This document shows positions 1 to 7,855 of a stretch of 64,000 bases of DNA, piece by piece (positions within the stretch are counted from its first letter, which is position 1; the number at the start of each line of letters is the position of its first letter). The notes under the pieces were generated by a model. That model had not been told where the DNA came from. It did no database searches and saw only the letters and a program-made list of their open reading frames with translations. Source of the DNA: Oricola cellulosilytica (GTDB lineage Bacteria; Pseudomonadota; Alphaproteobacteria; Rhizobiales; Rhizobiaceae). The stretch spans positions 1-64,000 of the forward strand of contig NZ_JAINFK010000009.1 in the NCBI RefSeq assembly GCF_019966575.1, read 5' to 3'. A program made the position numbers and the translations under genes.

Positions 1-26
1 ACCGACCCTTCCCAGTCGAAACCCAT
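1..26 (-). CDS. 5' end of an unidentified gene cut by the window edge
   Basis: An ATG on the minus strand at 26-24 is preceded at 32-38 by a perfect AAGGAGG Shine-Dalgarno sequence with a 5-nt spacer, so translation very likely starts here and runs out of the window. Only eight complete codons are visible (MGFDWEGS), too few to name a product. The DnaA-box pair lies in its upstream region, so its identity would help decide what that region is. Confidence 0.5.
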
Positions 27-80
27 TCCCGCCTCCTTCGGCAACAAACACGGGACGGATTATCCGGGAGGTTTCGGAGG

Positions 81-163
81 TGTGGATAAAAATCGCGCGA
101 AAAAATTCCAATTGTGAATGGAAACAACAGGTTGGCGGGTCGCGGAGAAAAAACTTATCCACA
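81..163. promoter_or_regulatory. Inverted pair of consensus DnaA boxes
   Basis: Positions 81-89 read TGTGGATAA and 155-163 read TTATCCACA: two perfect nine-base DnaA boxes in opposite orientation, 65 bp apart. Between them is A/T-rich DNA (about 86-130) with runs of A. I saw no other perfect copy in the window. The pair lies between the 3' end of the MaoC-like gene and the start of the gene leaving the left edge. It could be part of a replication origin or a DnaA-controlled promoter; the rest of the context is outside the window. Confidence 0.5.
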
Positions 164-178
164 CCACCTGACAGCGGG

Positions 179-640
179 TTACGGCACCATGAGCGGGACG
201 GTGTAGACCATGGCACGGCCTTCAAGGCAGATATCGCCACTGTCGTCCCGGACACTGGTCTCCAGTTCGCAGATCGGCTTGTCAGGACGGACGCTCAGCA
301 CCTGAACCCGGCCGGTGATCGTTTCGCCGACTCCGACCGCCTTTCTGAACTTCCAGTTGACCTCGAGAAAGACAGTGCCCGGCCCCGGCAGATCCTCGGC
401 AACGAGCGCGTTGAGAATGCCCGAAGTCACGCCGCCCTGAACGATGAGCTTGCCGAAAATCGATTTCTCGGCGGCCAAGCGGTCGTAGTGGAGCGGGTTC
501 ATGTCGCCGGTCATGGCCGAAAAGGCCGATATGTCGTCGAAGCTGGTGGTGCGCGAGCGCTCGGCGGCGGCCCCCACTTCGGGGCGTCCCCGGATCGTTC
601 CGGCCCAGCCGTCCGCCAATGTCTTACCGGTCATCGGCAC
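179..640 (-). CDS. MaoC-like (R)-specific enoyl-CoA hydratase family protein
   Basis: A 153-residue single hot-dog-fold protein of the MaoC/PhaJ type, which hydrates trans-2-enoyl-CoA to (R)-3-hydroxyacyl-CoA or acts on related thioesters. The hydratase signature is clear: Asp46, Asn48, Pro49 and His51 in TGDMNPLHYD, with the five-residue Asp-His spacing of the catalytic dyad, followed by a glycine-rich turn (QGG, about 68-70). Length is normal for the single-domain family. The exact acyl substrate cannot be read from sequence. It stands apart from the yidD operon by about 115 bp. Initiation at Met3 instead of Met1 is possible. Confidence 0.85.
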   Translation of the reverse strand: MPMTGKTLADGWAGTIRGRPEVGAAAERSRTTSFDDISAFSAMTGDMNPLHYDRLAAEKSIFGKLIVQGGVTSGILNALVAEDLPGPGTVFLEVNWKFRKAVGVGETITGRVQVLSVRPDKPICELETSVRDDSGDICLEGRAMVYTVPLMVP

Positions 641-755
641 GTCTCCGGCGCCTCACCGGGAGGGATCCTATCACAGATGGATGGCGGCGGTCTCGCCTAT
701 CATTTCCTGCCAAGATACGCAAAAACACGGTCCGCCGGGGCGCCTGCGCCTGGCG

Positions 756-1076
756 CTAACGCAGGTTCTCCGGGACATTGTCGATGCCCGACGTGCCGCC
801 GGGACCGCAGCGCAGCACCCGGCGGAAGGTGAGCCACCCTCCCCACAGCAGTCCATGGCGGGCAATGGCCTCATAACCGTATTCGGAGCAGGTCGGCATG
901 TGCCGGCAGGAATTGCCGATAAAGCCGGACAAGGTGAGCTGATAGAGGCGGATCAGGCCGGTACCGAGCAAACGGCCGGGCGTGCGGGGCCAGTCGCCCT
1001 GCCAGTTGCGGCTTCGCGCCGTCGGCGGCGAATTCGGGACACCCCGCCCATGCTGCACCTTGCCGTCCGCGCACAT
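756..1076 (-). CDS. yidD: Membrane protein insertion efficiency factor YidD
   Basis: A small protein of about 106 residues with the YidD core: LIRLYQ, then two cysteines in NSCRHMPTCSEYGYEA, and FRRVLRCGP near the C-terminus. YidD is an inner-face membrane protein that helps YidC/Sec insert membrane proteins. I chose the ATG at 1076 because it follows the stop of the upstream scaffold gene by 4 nt. A longer reading to 1160 would only overlap that gene and adds non-conserved, arginine-rich sequence. It is normally next to rpmH-rnpA-yidC; here it is paired with an IscU-like gene, as in other rhizobial genomes. Confidence 0.9.
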   Translation of the reverse strand: MCADGKVQHGRGVPNSPPTARSRNWQGDWPRTPGRLLGTGLIRLYQLTLSGFIGNSCRHMPTCSEYGYEAIARHGLLWGGWLTFRRVLRCGPGGTSGIDNVPENLR

Positions 1077-1080
1077 GGCT

Positions 1081-1524
1081 TCAGGCCGCGCTCGCCCTGC
1101 GCGCGGCGATCTGGTCGAGCGCATCAACGACCGCATCGAAAACGAGCATGGTCGACGCATGGCGCGCCTTGTAGTCCTTAACCGGCATCAGGTATTTGAG
1201 GTCCAAGAACCGCCCGCCCGGCGCAGGACCATCCGATTTCAGCATGGCGAACATCTCATCTCGCACACTGCGCAACTCCCCGGCACTCGCGCCGACGACA
1301 TTCGCAGCCATGATGGAGGAGGCCGCCTGACCGAGCGCGCAGGCCTTCACCTCCTGGCCGTAATCGGAGACCGTGTCGCCATCCATCTTCAAGTCGATGG
1401 TGACGGTTGACCCGCATAGCTTGGAATGCGCCTTGGCCGACGCGTCGGGATCTTCCAGCCGTTGGGTGCGGCCGATATTTCCCGCATATTCCAGCAGTTT
1501 GGCGTTGTATATATCGTCGATCAA
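1081..1524 (-). CDS. IscU/NifU-like iron-sulfur cluster scaffold family protein
   Basis: This resembles the IscU/SufU N-terminal fold that assembles Fe-S clusters. It has the first two cluster cysteines (HSKLCGST and VKACALGQA). The third, normally in an HCS motif, is replaced by Ala in ARHASTML, a change I believe is usual in this alphaproteobacterial subfamily. The start is uncertain. A TTG at 1524 (followed by IDDIYNAKLLEYAG) has GGAG six nt upstream and begins where the conserved fold begins. An ATG at 1584 adds 20 unconserved residues with no Shine-Dalgarno. The stop is 4 nt before yidD, so the two are probably cotranscribed. Confidence 0.8.
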   Translation of the reverse strand: MIDDIYNAKLLEYAGNIGRTQRLEDPDASAKAHSKLCGSTVTIDLKMDGDTVSDYGQEVKACALGQAASSIMAANVVGASAGELRSVRDEMFAMLKSDGPAPGGRFLDLKYLMPVKDYKARHASTMLVFDAVVDALDQIAARRASAA

Positions 1525-1608
1525 GGGTGGCTCCGGCGTCTGTCCGTGCGGCGCGCAATGACAACCGAACGGCGCGTTCATCATCCGAACTGTTTTTTGG
1601 CGTCCGGT

Positions 1609-1620
1609 AACATATATGTT
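1609..1620. promoter_or_regulatory. Palindrome AACATATATGTT in the scaffold-folE divergent region
   Basis: A perfect 12-bp A/T-only-core palindrome sits in the intergenic region between the divergently transcribed Fe-S scaffold gene and folE. Its position fits an operator for either gene. It does not match an operator consensus I can name with confidence, so the regulator is unknown. Confidence 0.3.
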
Positions 1621-1724
1621 TTAACGCAACGCGAAAACAGGGCATAAGCTGCCTTGCGCGAATGACACGCAAATGGTCCGTTCAACTCGTTCCGGCATAG
1701 ATCGGAACTACGGGAGACGTCTTC

Positions 1725-2363
1725 ATGGACGCAGTCATCACCTCCTTCGCCAAACGCTCGGAGGAAAACAAACGCCGGGACCTCGAGCGCCCGACACAGG
1801 AAGAGGCTGAAGCAGCCGTCCGCACGCTGCTGCTTTGGGCTGGCGACGACCCTGACCGCGAAGGTCTTCTGGAAACACCCGCGCGCGTCGCCAAGGCTTA
1901 TCAGGAAATGTTTGCCGGATACGGCATGGATCCGGACGAGGTCCTCGGCCGCACGTTCGAGGAAGTCGCGGGGTATGACGACATCGTATTGGTGAAGGAC
2001 ATCGCGTTCCATTCGCACTGCGAGCACCACATGGTGCCGATCATCGGCAAGGCGCATGTCGCCTACCTGCCCGACGGCCGCGTTCTCGGGCTTTCGAAGA
2101 TCGCCCGGGTCGTCGACATCTACGCGCAACGCTTGCAGACGCAGGAAGCGATGACGGCGCAGATTGCCGGTGCCATCGATGACGCGCTGCAGCCGCGCGG
2201 CGTGGCGGTGATGATCGAGGCCGAGCACATGTGCATGGCGATGCGTGGCATTCGGAAACAGGGTTCGACCACGCTGACGACGACCTTCACGGGTGCCTTC
2301 CTGGATGACGTGCAGGAGCAGGGGCGCTTCATGTCGATGCTGCGCGGAAGCGGGGCCGCTTGA
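1725..2363 (+). CDS. folE: GTP cyclohydrolase I (type IA)
   Basis: Converts GTP to 7,8-dihydroneopterin triphosphate, the first step of folate (and queuosine) synthesis. The 212-residue protein has the zinc site Cys99 and His102 in [10 protein letters not shown] and Cys170 in EAEHMCM. It also carries the highly conserved [17 protein letters not shown] segment and the C-terminal TFTGAF region. GGGAG lies 8 nt before the ATG. hisI follows 31 nt downstream, so the two probably share a transcript; this pairing is frequent in rhizobia. Confidence 0.97.
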   Translation: MDAVITSFAKRSEENKRRDLERPTQEEAEAAVRTLLLWAGDDPDREGLLETPARVAKAYQEMFAGYGMDPDEVLGRTFEEVAGYDDIVLVKDIAFHSHCEHHMVPIIGKAHVAYLPDGRVLGLSKIARVVDIYAQRLQTQEAMTAQIAGAIDDALQPRGVAVMIEAEHMCMAMRGIRKQGSTTLTTTFTGAFLDDVQEQGRFMSMLRGSGAA

Positions 2364-2394
2364 TCGCCGGCCCGCAGCCGCGTAGAGCGGCGGC

Positions 2395-2865
2395 ATGGAA
2401 AAATCCCCGAAAAATCCCTTCCCCGCTCCCGGGTCCAAATACGAGCTGGAAACGGGCTCCGTTCTCTCGCCACGGTTTTCCGCCGACGGGCTGATCACGG
2501 CCGTGACCGTGGCCGCCGCCGATAACGCCGTGCTGATGGTCGCCCATATGAACGCCGAGGCGCTGCAGCTGACACTCGACACGGGGATCGCGCATTACTG
2601 GTCGCGCTCGCGCGGAGAAATCTGGAAGAAGGGCGAAACGTCCGGAAACCGTCAGGCTGTGCGGGAGATCAGCATCGACTGCGATCAGGACGCCGTGGTG
2701 CTGAAAGTCGAGACGGCGGGCAACGGCGCCAACTGCCACACCGGCCGGCGAAGCTGCTTTTACCGGATCATCGAGAAAACCGGAACCGGCGGGGCCTCGC
2801 TGGCGTTTGACAAGAACGATCAACCGCGCTTCGATCCTGACGAAAGTGATGTGCAAGAGGACTGA
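2395..2865 (+). CDS. hisI: Phosphoribosyl-AMP cyclohydrolase
   Basis: Opens the adenine ring of phosphoribosyl-AMP in histidine biosynthesis. The stand-alone HisI domain fills the 156 residues. The metal-binding acidic motif DCDQD (about 95-99) and the zinc cysteines Cys114 and Cys121 in [11 protein letters not shown] are present, as is the TSGNRQAV segment. It is not fused to HisE, as is normal in alphaproteobacteria. It is encoded just downstream of folE, away from the main his genes. Confidence 0.96.
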   Translation: MEKSPKNPFPAPGSKYELETGSVLSPRFSADGLITAVTVAAADNAVLMVAHMNAEALQLTLDTGIAHYWSRSRGEIWKKGETSGNRQAVREISIDCDQDAVVLKVETAGNGANCHTGRRSCFYRIIEKTGTGGASLAFDKNDQPRFDPDESDVQED

Positions 2866-2944
2866 GAGGGCAGGTTCACGGATTGGATACCAATTCGACG
2901 CACACTTCCAATGGGACAGCCGCAAACGGCTTGGGTGATGCGAC

Positions 2945-3925
2945 ATGAACATGACAACTCTCTCCTGGAGGAAATCCATCAAGAAGGCGCCGCCGATCGA
3001 CCTTGCCGATGAGCTCGACAAGCGCGCGAAGCCGGGAATCGCCGTGGCGCTCGGCGGCGGATCGGCCCGCGGCTGGGCGCATATCGGCGTCTTGCGGGCG
3101 CTGGACGAAATGGGCCTCAAGATCGACATGATCGCCGGCACCTCGATCGGCGCGCTGGTCGGCGGATGCTACCTTGCCGGAAAGCTCGACGAACTGGAGC
3201 GATTTGCCCGCTCGCTCACGCGCCGGCGGGTGCTCGGCCTCCTCGACATCCAGTTCGCCGGAAGCGGCCTGTTCGGCGGCATGCGCCTCAACCGCGAAAT
3301 GCAGGAACACATGCGGGACGTGCAAATTGAATCGCTGCCGAAACCTTTCGTGGCAGTTGCCACCGAGATTGCCACGGGACATGAGATCTGGCTGACCCAT
3401 GGCGAATTGATCGCCGCAATGCGCGCCTCCTATTCGCTGCCGGGAATTTTCGAACCGGTGGACTGCCACGGCAAGATCCTGGTCGATGGCGCGCTGGTCA
3501 ATCCGGTTCCGGTGTCGGTGTGCCGCGCCTACGAGCAGCCGCGCGTCGTCGCAGTCAATCTCAACTACGACCTGTTCGGGCGTTCGGGCGTGGTCAAGCA
3601 CGGCGCGCCGCGCGCCGAGATGAACGTCAAAGCGACGGACGACAAGGCCGAACTGGACACCCGCAGGCCGCCCGCGCACCAGGTTCCGACACCGCAGCAG
3701 GTGCGTGTCGGAATTACCAGCGTGATGGTTGAATCGTACAACATCATCCAGGACAGGATCTCGCGCGCCCGGCTTGCCGGCGACCCGCCGGACTATGCCC
3801 TTCATCCGCGTCTCGCGGATATCGGAATGGCCGAATTTCACAGAGCGTCAGAAGCGATCGACCGCGGATACGAGGCCGCGATGGCGAGAATGACCGACCT
3901 GAAACGTATTACGGAACTGGCCTAG
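2945..3925 (+). CDS. Patatin-like phospholipase (RssA/NTE type)
   Basis: A 326-residue serine lipase-family protein. The oxyanion-hole GGGSARG (about 37-43), nucleophile Ser67 in GTSIG and catalytic Asp181 in DGALVNPVPV form the complete Ser-Asp dyad of patatins. The N-terminus has no signal peptide or membrane segment, so it is probably cytoplasmic. Substrate is likely a phospholipid or other acyl ester, but nothing in the sequence fixes it. It may be cotranscribed with hisI, about 80 nt upstream, and converges on the CBS gene. Confidence 0.9.
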   Translation: MNMTTLSWRKSIKKAPPIDLADELDKRAKPGIAVALGGGSARGWAHIGVLRALDEMGLKIDMIAGTSIGALVGGCYLAGKLDELERFARSLTRRRVLGLLDIQFAGSGLFGGMRLNREMQEHMRDVQIESLPKPFVAVATEIATGHEIWLTHGELIAAMRASYSLPGIFEPVDCHGKILVDGALVNPVPVSVCRAYEQPRVVAVNLNYDLFGRSGVVKHGAPRAEMNVKATDDKAELDTRRPPAHQVPTPQQVRVGITSVMVESYNIIQDRISRARLAGDPPDYALHPRLADIGMAEFHRASEAIDRGYEAAMARMTDLKRITELA

Positions 3926-3940
3926 AGCCCCTTCCCGCGG

Positions 3941-4372
3941 TCACGCAGAAGCGATGTAGGACCGAATCTCCTCGGCCTCCCGCTCGATTTCCTGAATGCG
4001 CCGCTTGACGATATCGCCGATCGAGACAACGCCGATCAAACGGCCGTCGCGTTCCACCGGCAGGTGACGAAAGCGACCTGTCGTCATCGTTTCCATCAAT
4101 TCCGGGACCGTCGATTCCTCGGTGCAGGTGCGCACCTTGCTTGTCATCAGTTCCGCAACGGATCTGTCGAGCGCCGCGCGGCCGTGACGGCTGATAGCCC
4201 GGACGATGTCGCGTTCAGAAAGGATGCCCTTTACCGCCATATCCGCGTCGGTAACAATCAACGCGCCGACATTGTGCTCCGCGAGGGAACTAAGGGCATC
4301 CATGATCGTGGCGTCGGGCCGCAGGGTGAAGACGTCCTGTCCCTTGTCGGCGAGAATATGCTTGACCATCAT
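3941..4372 (-). CDS. Tandem CBS-domain protein
   Basis: A 143-residue protein made of a CBS pair: domain 1 at about 1-65 and domain 2 at about 70-130, each with the typical G-V/I-L-S-ERD or GVVSIGDI ends. CBS pairs bind adenosine nucleotides such as AMP, ATP or SAM and act as sensors. No effector domain is attached, so it probably works in trans or by oligomerising. It ends 16 bp from the patatin gene, which converges on it. Confidence 0.9.
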   Translation of the reverse strand: MMVKHILADKGQDVFTLRPDATIMDALSSLAEHNVGALIVTDADMAVKGILSERDIVRAISRHGRAALDRSVAELMTSKVRTCTEESTVPELMETMTTGRFRHLPVERDGRLIGVVSIGDIVKRRIQEIEREAEEIRSYIASA

Positions 4373-4425
4373 GGGCGGTTACTCCTGCTTGCTCGTCGCC
4401 CACGCAGAATGCTCTGCACGTCCGG

Positions 4426-5187
4426 CTAATGCAAGAATGGAGTTCCCCTGCTCCGGCGGACGGCCGGATCGAAGAACGGCACGAGCAGGAATCCGGCGAT
4501 CAATCCCCCGATATGGGCCTCCCAGGCAATTCCGCGGCCCCCAGCCAGCCCAAACAGGTCAGCGCCGATGGCGACATTCATGAAGATCCAGACGAGGAGA
4601 AACGGCACGACGCCGCGCTGCGCGAAGGTCTGGCGAACCGAGAGCAGCGGCCCGTCGAAGCCGCGGCGCGGATGGGCGCGGTTGGCGCGAAGTCCGTACC
4701 GGGCGGCGGCCCCCATGAAGCCGGAGACAGCGCCGGACGCTCCGAGTACCGGAACGGCGTCACCGAAATAGATCGCCAGATGGGTGGCGGCGGCGAGCGC
4801 CGCAGTCACGAGCCAGAACAGCACGCTGCGCGCCCAGCCAATCCGGAAGGCGAGCGGTGAACCGAAAATTGCCAGCCAGATCAGGTTGATAGCAAGGTGC
4901 ACCCAGTCGCCATGCAGGAATGCGTAGGTGAACGGGGAGAAGATCGTGGGCAGGTCCAGCGTGAACATGCCCGGCATGTAGCGGATCGGGAAGAAGGCCG
5001 TGGCGACCAGGAGCCTGGTGTCGGCCGCCTCAGACAAGAGCGAGGTGCGAACAAGGTGGACCGCGATGCAGAGTACCGACAACAGGACGATAGAACCGTG
5101 CAGGTTGAAGGCCGGCGCGCGTGCCGGCGGAACATTTCCGCCCTTGGCCGGGCCCTGCGGGGACGAGTGGTCGGGCTGGGTGTTCAT
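4426..5187 (-). CDS. Rhomboid-family intramembrane serine protease
   Basis: About 253 residues with roughly six membrane segments. The rhomboid active site is visible: catalytic Ser in GASGAVSGF, catalytic His in AHIGGLIAGF, and the HGDWVHLAINLIWL segment supplying the oxyanion His/Asn. The first 28 residues are Pro/Gly-rich and cytosolic. The ATG at 5187 (MNTQPDHS) is preferred over a GTG four codons upstream. Its substrates are unknown. A hairpin with a short U-tract lies 60-90 nt upstream in its possible leader. Confidence 0.9.
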   Translation of the reverse strand: MNTQPDHSSPQGPAKGGNVPPARAPAFNLHGSIVLLSVLCIAVHLVRTSLLSEAADTRLLVATAFFPIRYMPGMFTLDLPTIFSPFTYAFLHGDWVHLAINLIWLAIFGSPLAFRIGWARSVLFWLVTAALAAATHLAIYFGDAVPVLGASGAVSGFMGAAARYGLRANRAHPRRGFDGPLLSVRQTFAQRGVVPFLLVWIFMNVAIGADLFGLAGGRGIAWEAHIGGLIAGFLLVPFFDPAVRRSRGTPFLH

Positions 5188-5247
5188 CGAACTCCGCACT
5201 GATGCGAGGGAAAGGAACGGCGAAGAACCGGATATCGGTCAGAAAAG

Positions 5248-5277
5248 AGGCCATTCAAGTTCTGACTTGAATGGCCT
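5248..5277 (-). terminator. Perfect 12-bp hairpin plus U-rich tail; attenuator or sRNA terminator
   Basis: AGGCCATTCAAG (5248-5259) and its exact complement (5266-5277) enclose a 6-nt loop. Reading on the minus strand the hairpin is followed by CTCTTTTC, as in an intrinsic terminator. No protein gene on that strand lies upstream before the divergent PAS gene, so it would end either a small RNA or the rhomboid leader. The 5187-5514 intergenic stretch (about 326 bp) also holds a second small hairpin, CGGAG-TTCA-CTCCG (5322-5335), and otherwise no recognisable gene. Confidence 0.45.
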
Positions 5278-5513
5278 GCCGGGTCCCAAATCCCATCCCC
5301 GAAATTTCTGCGCTGCTGGACCGGAGTTCACTCCGTTGCCGCGACGATGGCAGATCGGCCCCGGCCTGACAATCTAAACCACTCATTAACCTTAACGGCA
5401 CCCCGGCCCGAACTGGCCCGCCGTCTGCATCGTCCTCCCATGAAAGGGAAATTGGCGACCCTTCGTCCCGTTTCGGGACGCTGGGATTGCATTCGGGGCC
5501 GAGGCGTTAAGAA

Positions 5514-6161
5514 ATGCGTCACAAGAATACACTGGAATTGTACCGTTACTGGAACGGGCTTCGCGCCGGGAAGAGCGCGCCCCTGCGTTCGCAGGTCGCC
5601 CCGGCCGCGCTCGCCAACATTCTGCCCGCGGTGATGCTGCTGGAATCCACCACGGACGGAGATGCGGTCTTCCGGGTGGCAGGCACACGCGTTTGTGCGA
5701 TCCCCGGCCGCGAACTGCGTGGCGACCCGCTTAGCGGCATGTTCGACGAAGCCGACCGCAAGACGGTCCGTTCCTTTATCCGGTCGGTGGAGCGGGATCA
5801 TTCGGTCGCCCTGCTCGACGCACTGGGCGCGGGAGCCAGCGGACGGACGGTGACGTTCGAACTGGCCTTCTTTCCGCTCGCCGGCAGCGACACCAACCTC
5901 ATCGGGATATGCAACCCGCTTTCACTGCCGATCTGGCTCGGCGCCGAGCGAATTTCTCTCGCCTTGCGTGGGGTGCGAACCATCGACCCTGAGGCGGACC
6001 TCGTCTTCCTGCAGAATCGCCCGTCGATCCCCGTCAAGCGCAGCAGACTGGCGGTGGGTGCAGCTCCGGCACCGTCATTGTCGGTAATTGCAGGCGAAGG
6101 CGAACGTCGACACAACCGGCCCCTGCACGGGTTTCGCGTCTATGATGGCGGAAAAAAATAG
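5514..6161 (+). CDS. PAS-domain protein of the PF07310 (DUF1457/MopJ-like) type
   Basis: A 215-residue soluble protein. The first about 150 residues match the PAS variant common in alphaproteobacteria, opening with LELYRYWNGLRAG and including VFRVAGTRVCAIPGREL. The C-terminal 60 residues are basic and low in predicted structure. Such proteins (for example Caulobacter MopJ) act as single-domain sensors linked to motility or cell-cycle control; that role here is inference. GAGG lies about 9 nt before the ATG. A c-di-GMP-receptor-type PilZ gene follows on the same strand. Confidence 0.8.
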   Translation: MRHKNTLELYRYWNGLRAGKSAPLRSQVAPAALANILPAVMLLESTTDGDAVFRVAGTRVCAIPGRELRGDPLSGMFDEADRKTVRSFIRSVERDHSVALLDALGAGASGRTVTFELAFFPLAGSDTNLIGICNPLSLPIWLGAERISLALRGVRTIDPEADLVFLQNRPSIPVKRSRLAVGAAPAPSLSVIAGEGERRHNRPLHGFRVYDGGKK

Positions 6162-6270
6162 CTTCCCGAAACGTGCGCGTGATCGCGATCCGGAACCGCC
6201 GGGGAATAACCGGGCATTAACCAGCCAATCCGTATGCTGCGCAGATATGGCCCCTTAACCGGACGACTCC

Positions 6271-6870
6271 ATGCTTGGCGCACAAGACCCGCACCTCGAT
6301 CACGACCGCCGACAATTCCAGCGGGTGAAGGTCATCCTGCATGGCCGTCTGATGCTCGCTGATCGCTCTGAGCACCGGTGCCAGGTTAACAACATGTCGC
6401 CCGGCAGCGCCTGGGTCGCCACTGAAGGCGCGGCGGAGGTGGGCGAACGAGTGATCGCCTATATCGATCACATCGGCCGGATCGAAGGCACTGTCTCACG
6501 ACTCATGCCCGAGGGATTCGCCCTCGAACTGAACACGACGCCTCGCAAGAAGGCGAAGCTGGCGGCGCAACTGACCTGGTTCGCCAACAAACGCGAACTC
6601 GACCTGCCGGAAGACCGCCGGCACGAGCGCATCGCCCCGCGCAACTCCGCGGGCGTGGTTACGCTCGACGACGGACGGCAATATCGCTGCAGGATCATCG
6701 ACCTGTCGCTCTCGGGCGCAGCCGTTGAGATCAACGTGCGTCCCGCGATCGGTGCGCAGATCACGCTCGGAAACATGCGGGGCCAGGTGGTCCGTCATTT
6801 CGAAGAGGGCATCGCGATCGAGTTCGCCGTCGTTCAGCGGCGCGAGTCGCTCAAAGAGTATCTCGGTTAG
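6271..6870 (+). CDS. Double PilZ-domain protein
   Basis: A 199-residue protein with two PilZ domains. The second (about 108-199) has an intact c-di-GMP site: RRHER (RxxxR) and DLSLSG (D/NxSxxG). The first (about 8-100) keeps RRQFQR but has NMSPGS, where the final Gly of the motif is Ser, so its binding may be weaker. Likely a soluble c-di-GMP receptor acting on motility, polysaccharide or cell-cycle targets. It lies 110 bp after the PAS gene and is followed by a strong intrinsic terminator. Confidence 0.9.
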   Translation: MLGAQDPHLDHDRRQFQRVKVILHGRLMLADRSEHRCQVNNMSPGSAWVATEGAAEVGERVIAYIDHIGRIEGTVSRLMPEGFALELNTTPRKKAKLAAQLTWFANKRELDLPEDRRHERIAPRNSAGVVTLDDGRQYRCRIIDLSLSGAAVEINVRPAIGAQITLGNMRGQVVRHFEEGIAIEFAVVQRRESLKEYLG

Positions 6871-6900
6871 CACCACACAAAAAAGCCACGTGCTCCAGAC

Positions 6901-6926
6901 GCCCCGCATCCCGCGGGGCTTTTTTT
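6901..6926 (+). terminator. Rho-independent terminator after the PilZ gene
   Basis: GCCCCGC (6901-6907), a 5-nt loop and GCGGGGC (6913-6919) are followed by seven T residues. It lies 30 nt past the PilZ stop codon and should end the PAS-PilZ transcripts. Confidence 0.85.
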
Positions 6927-7039
6927 GCTCGCCTGATGGGCGGGAGAGCCAACCGGCAGTGGCGGCCACAGGCGCGAGAATGAAATTCCAAGATCTTCAG
7001 GCGCACCGGCGGACAACCACCGCGATCGGCGACTCTCGC

Positions 7040-7160
7040 AAACCGCCGAATTGGATCAAATTTTCGGTACATTTTACTCAATCTTTTATAAGTATTGATC
7101 TATATTTGATCTTTCTTTGAGCCAAATACAAGTTCATTACTTCGCGATGACTCAAGTATT
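7040..7160. other. A/T-rich intergenic island upstream of the BTLCP gene
   Basis: Within the 326-bp gap between the PilZ and BTLCP genes, roughly 7045-7160 is strikingly A/T-rich compared with the surrounding high-GC DNA. It contains short repeats (ACTCAA twice; TCAAT...ATTGA; GATC...GATC) and many TA steps. No coding frame with plausible features runs through it. It probably holds the promoter of the downstream gene and may bind an A/T-preferring regulator. Confidence 0.4.
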
Positions 7161-7195
7161 GTATGCCACTGTTCTCCCATTGGGGAGACGATGGC

Positions 7196-7795
7196 ATGAC
7201 CACCTTCAAGAAAAAATTCAGTCTTATATCCGCTGCAACCGCCGGGCTTCTTCTGGTTGCCGGTTCAGCACAGGCCTCACCGATGCAAATCGGGAACCTG
7301 ACCAGCCAGCCGGTCGGTCACTACGAATTCTGTCAACAGGTTCCGCTCGAATGCAATCCAATAACCGGGAAGTCGGCGCCGGGTCGCCTGACCCAGGACA
7401 CCTGGCGCAAGATGGTGCAGGTCAACGCAACGATCAATCGGGCGATCGCGCCGCGCACCGATAAGGAGATGTGGGGCATCGAGGAGCTCTGGTCCTACCC
7501 GCTCAAGTATGGCGACTGTGAGGACTATGTTCTTCTCAAGCGATATGAACTGATAAAGGCAGGCTTCAGCCCTTCAAATCTGCTCATCACAGTCGTTCTG
7601 CAACCGAATGGAGAGGGCCATGCGGTACTGACCGTCCGAACCGACAAGGGCGACTTCATCCTCGACAATCTCGTAGGCGAGGTGCTCGACTGGCGCGACA
7701 CGCGATACCGCTATCTCAAGCGCCAGGCATCAGAACATGCGGGCCGCTGGGTTTCCATTATCGACGAAAGGACAACCGTCGCCCACAATTTCTAA
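7196..7795 (+). CDS. Secreted transglutaminase-like cysteine peptidase (BTLCP family)
   Basis: About 199 residues starting at MTTFKKK, chosen because GGGGAG lies 8 nt upstream. A classical signal peptide ends near AQASP. The papain-like/transglutaminase triad is visible: Cys in KYGDCEDYV, His in GEGHAVLTV and Asp in FILDNL. These bacterial transglutaminase-like cysteine proteinases (PF06035) are periplasmic; some (LapG-like) cleave surface adhesins in c-di-GMP-controlled biofilm dispersal. The neighbouring PilZ gene makes such a link tempting, but no adhesin or LapD is encoded nearby. Confidence 0.88.
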   Translation: MTTFKKKFSLISAATAGLLLVAGSAQASPMQIGNLTSQPVGHYEFCQQVPLECNPITGKSAPGRLTQDTWRKMVQVNATINRAIAPRTDKEMWGIEELWSYPLKYGDCEDYVLLKRYELIKAGFSPSNLLITVVLQPNGEGHAVLTVRTDKGDFILDNLVGEVLDWRDTRYRYLKRQASEHAGRWVSIIDERTTVAHNF

Positions 7796-7855
7796 CCGTT
7801 TCACGGGTTCCCGGTCGGGTCCCCAAACCATCCCATCCCCAACGACCGGGTCCGG

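Noticed and set aside
80-832. 250-codon plus-strand open frame over the left end
   Set aside because: It crosses the DnaA-box region and is antisense to the MaoC-like gene; composition is shadow-like.
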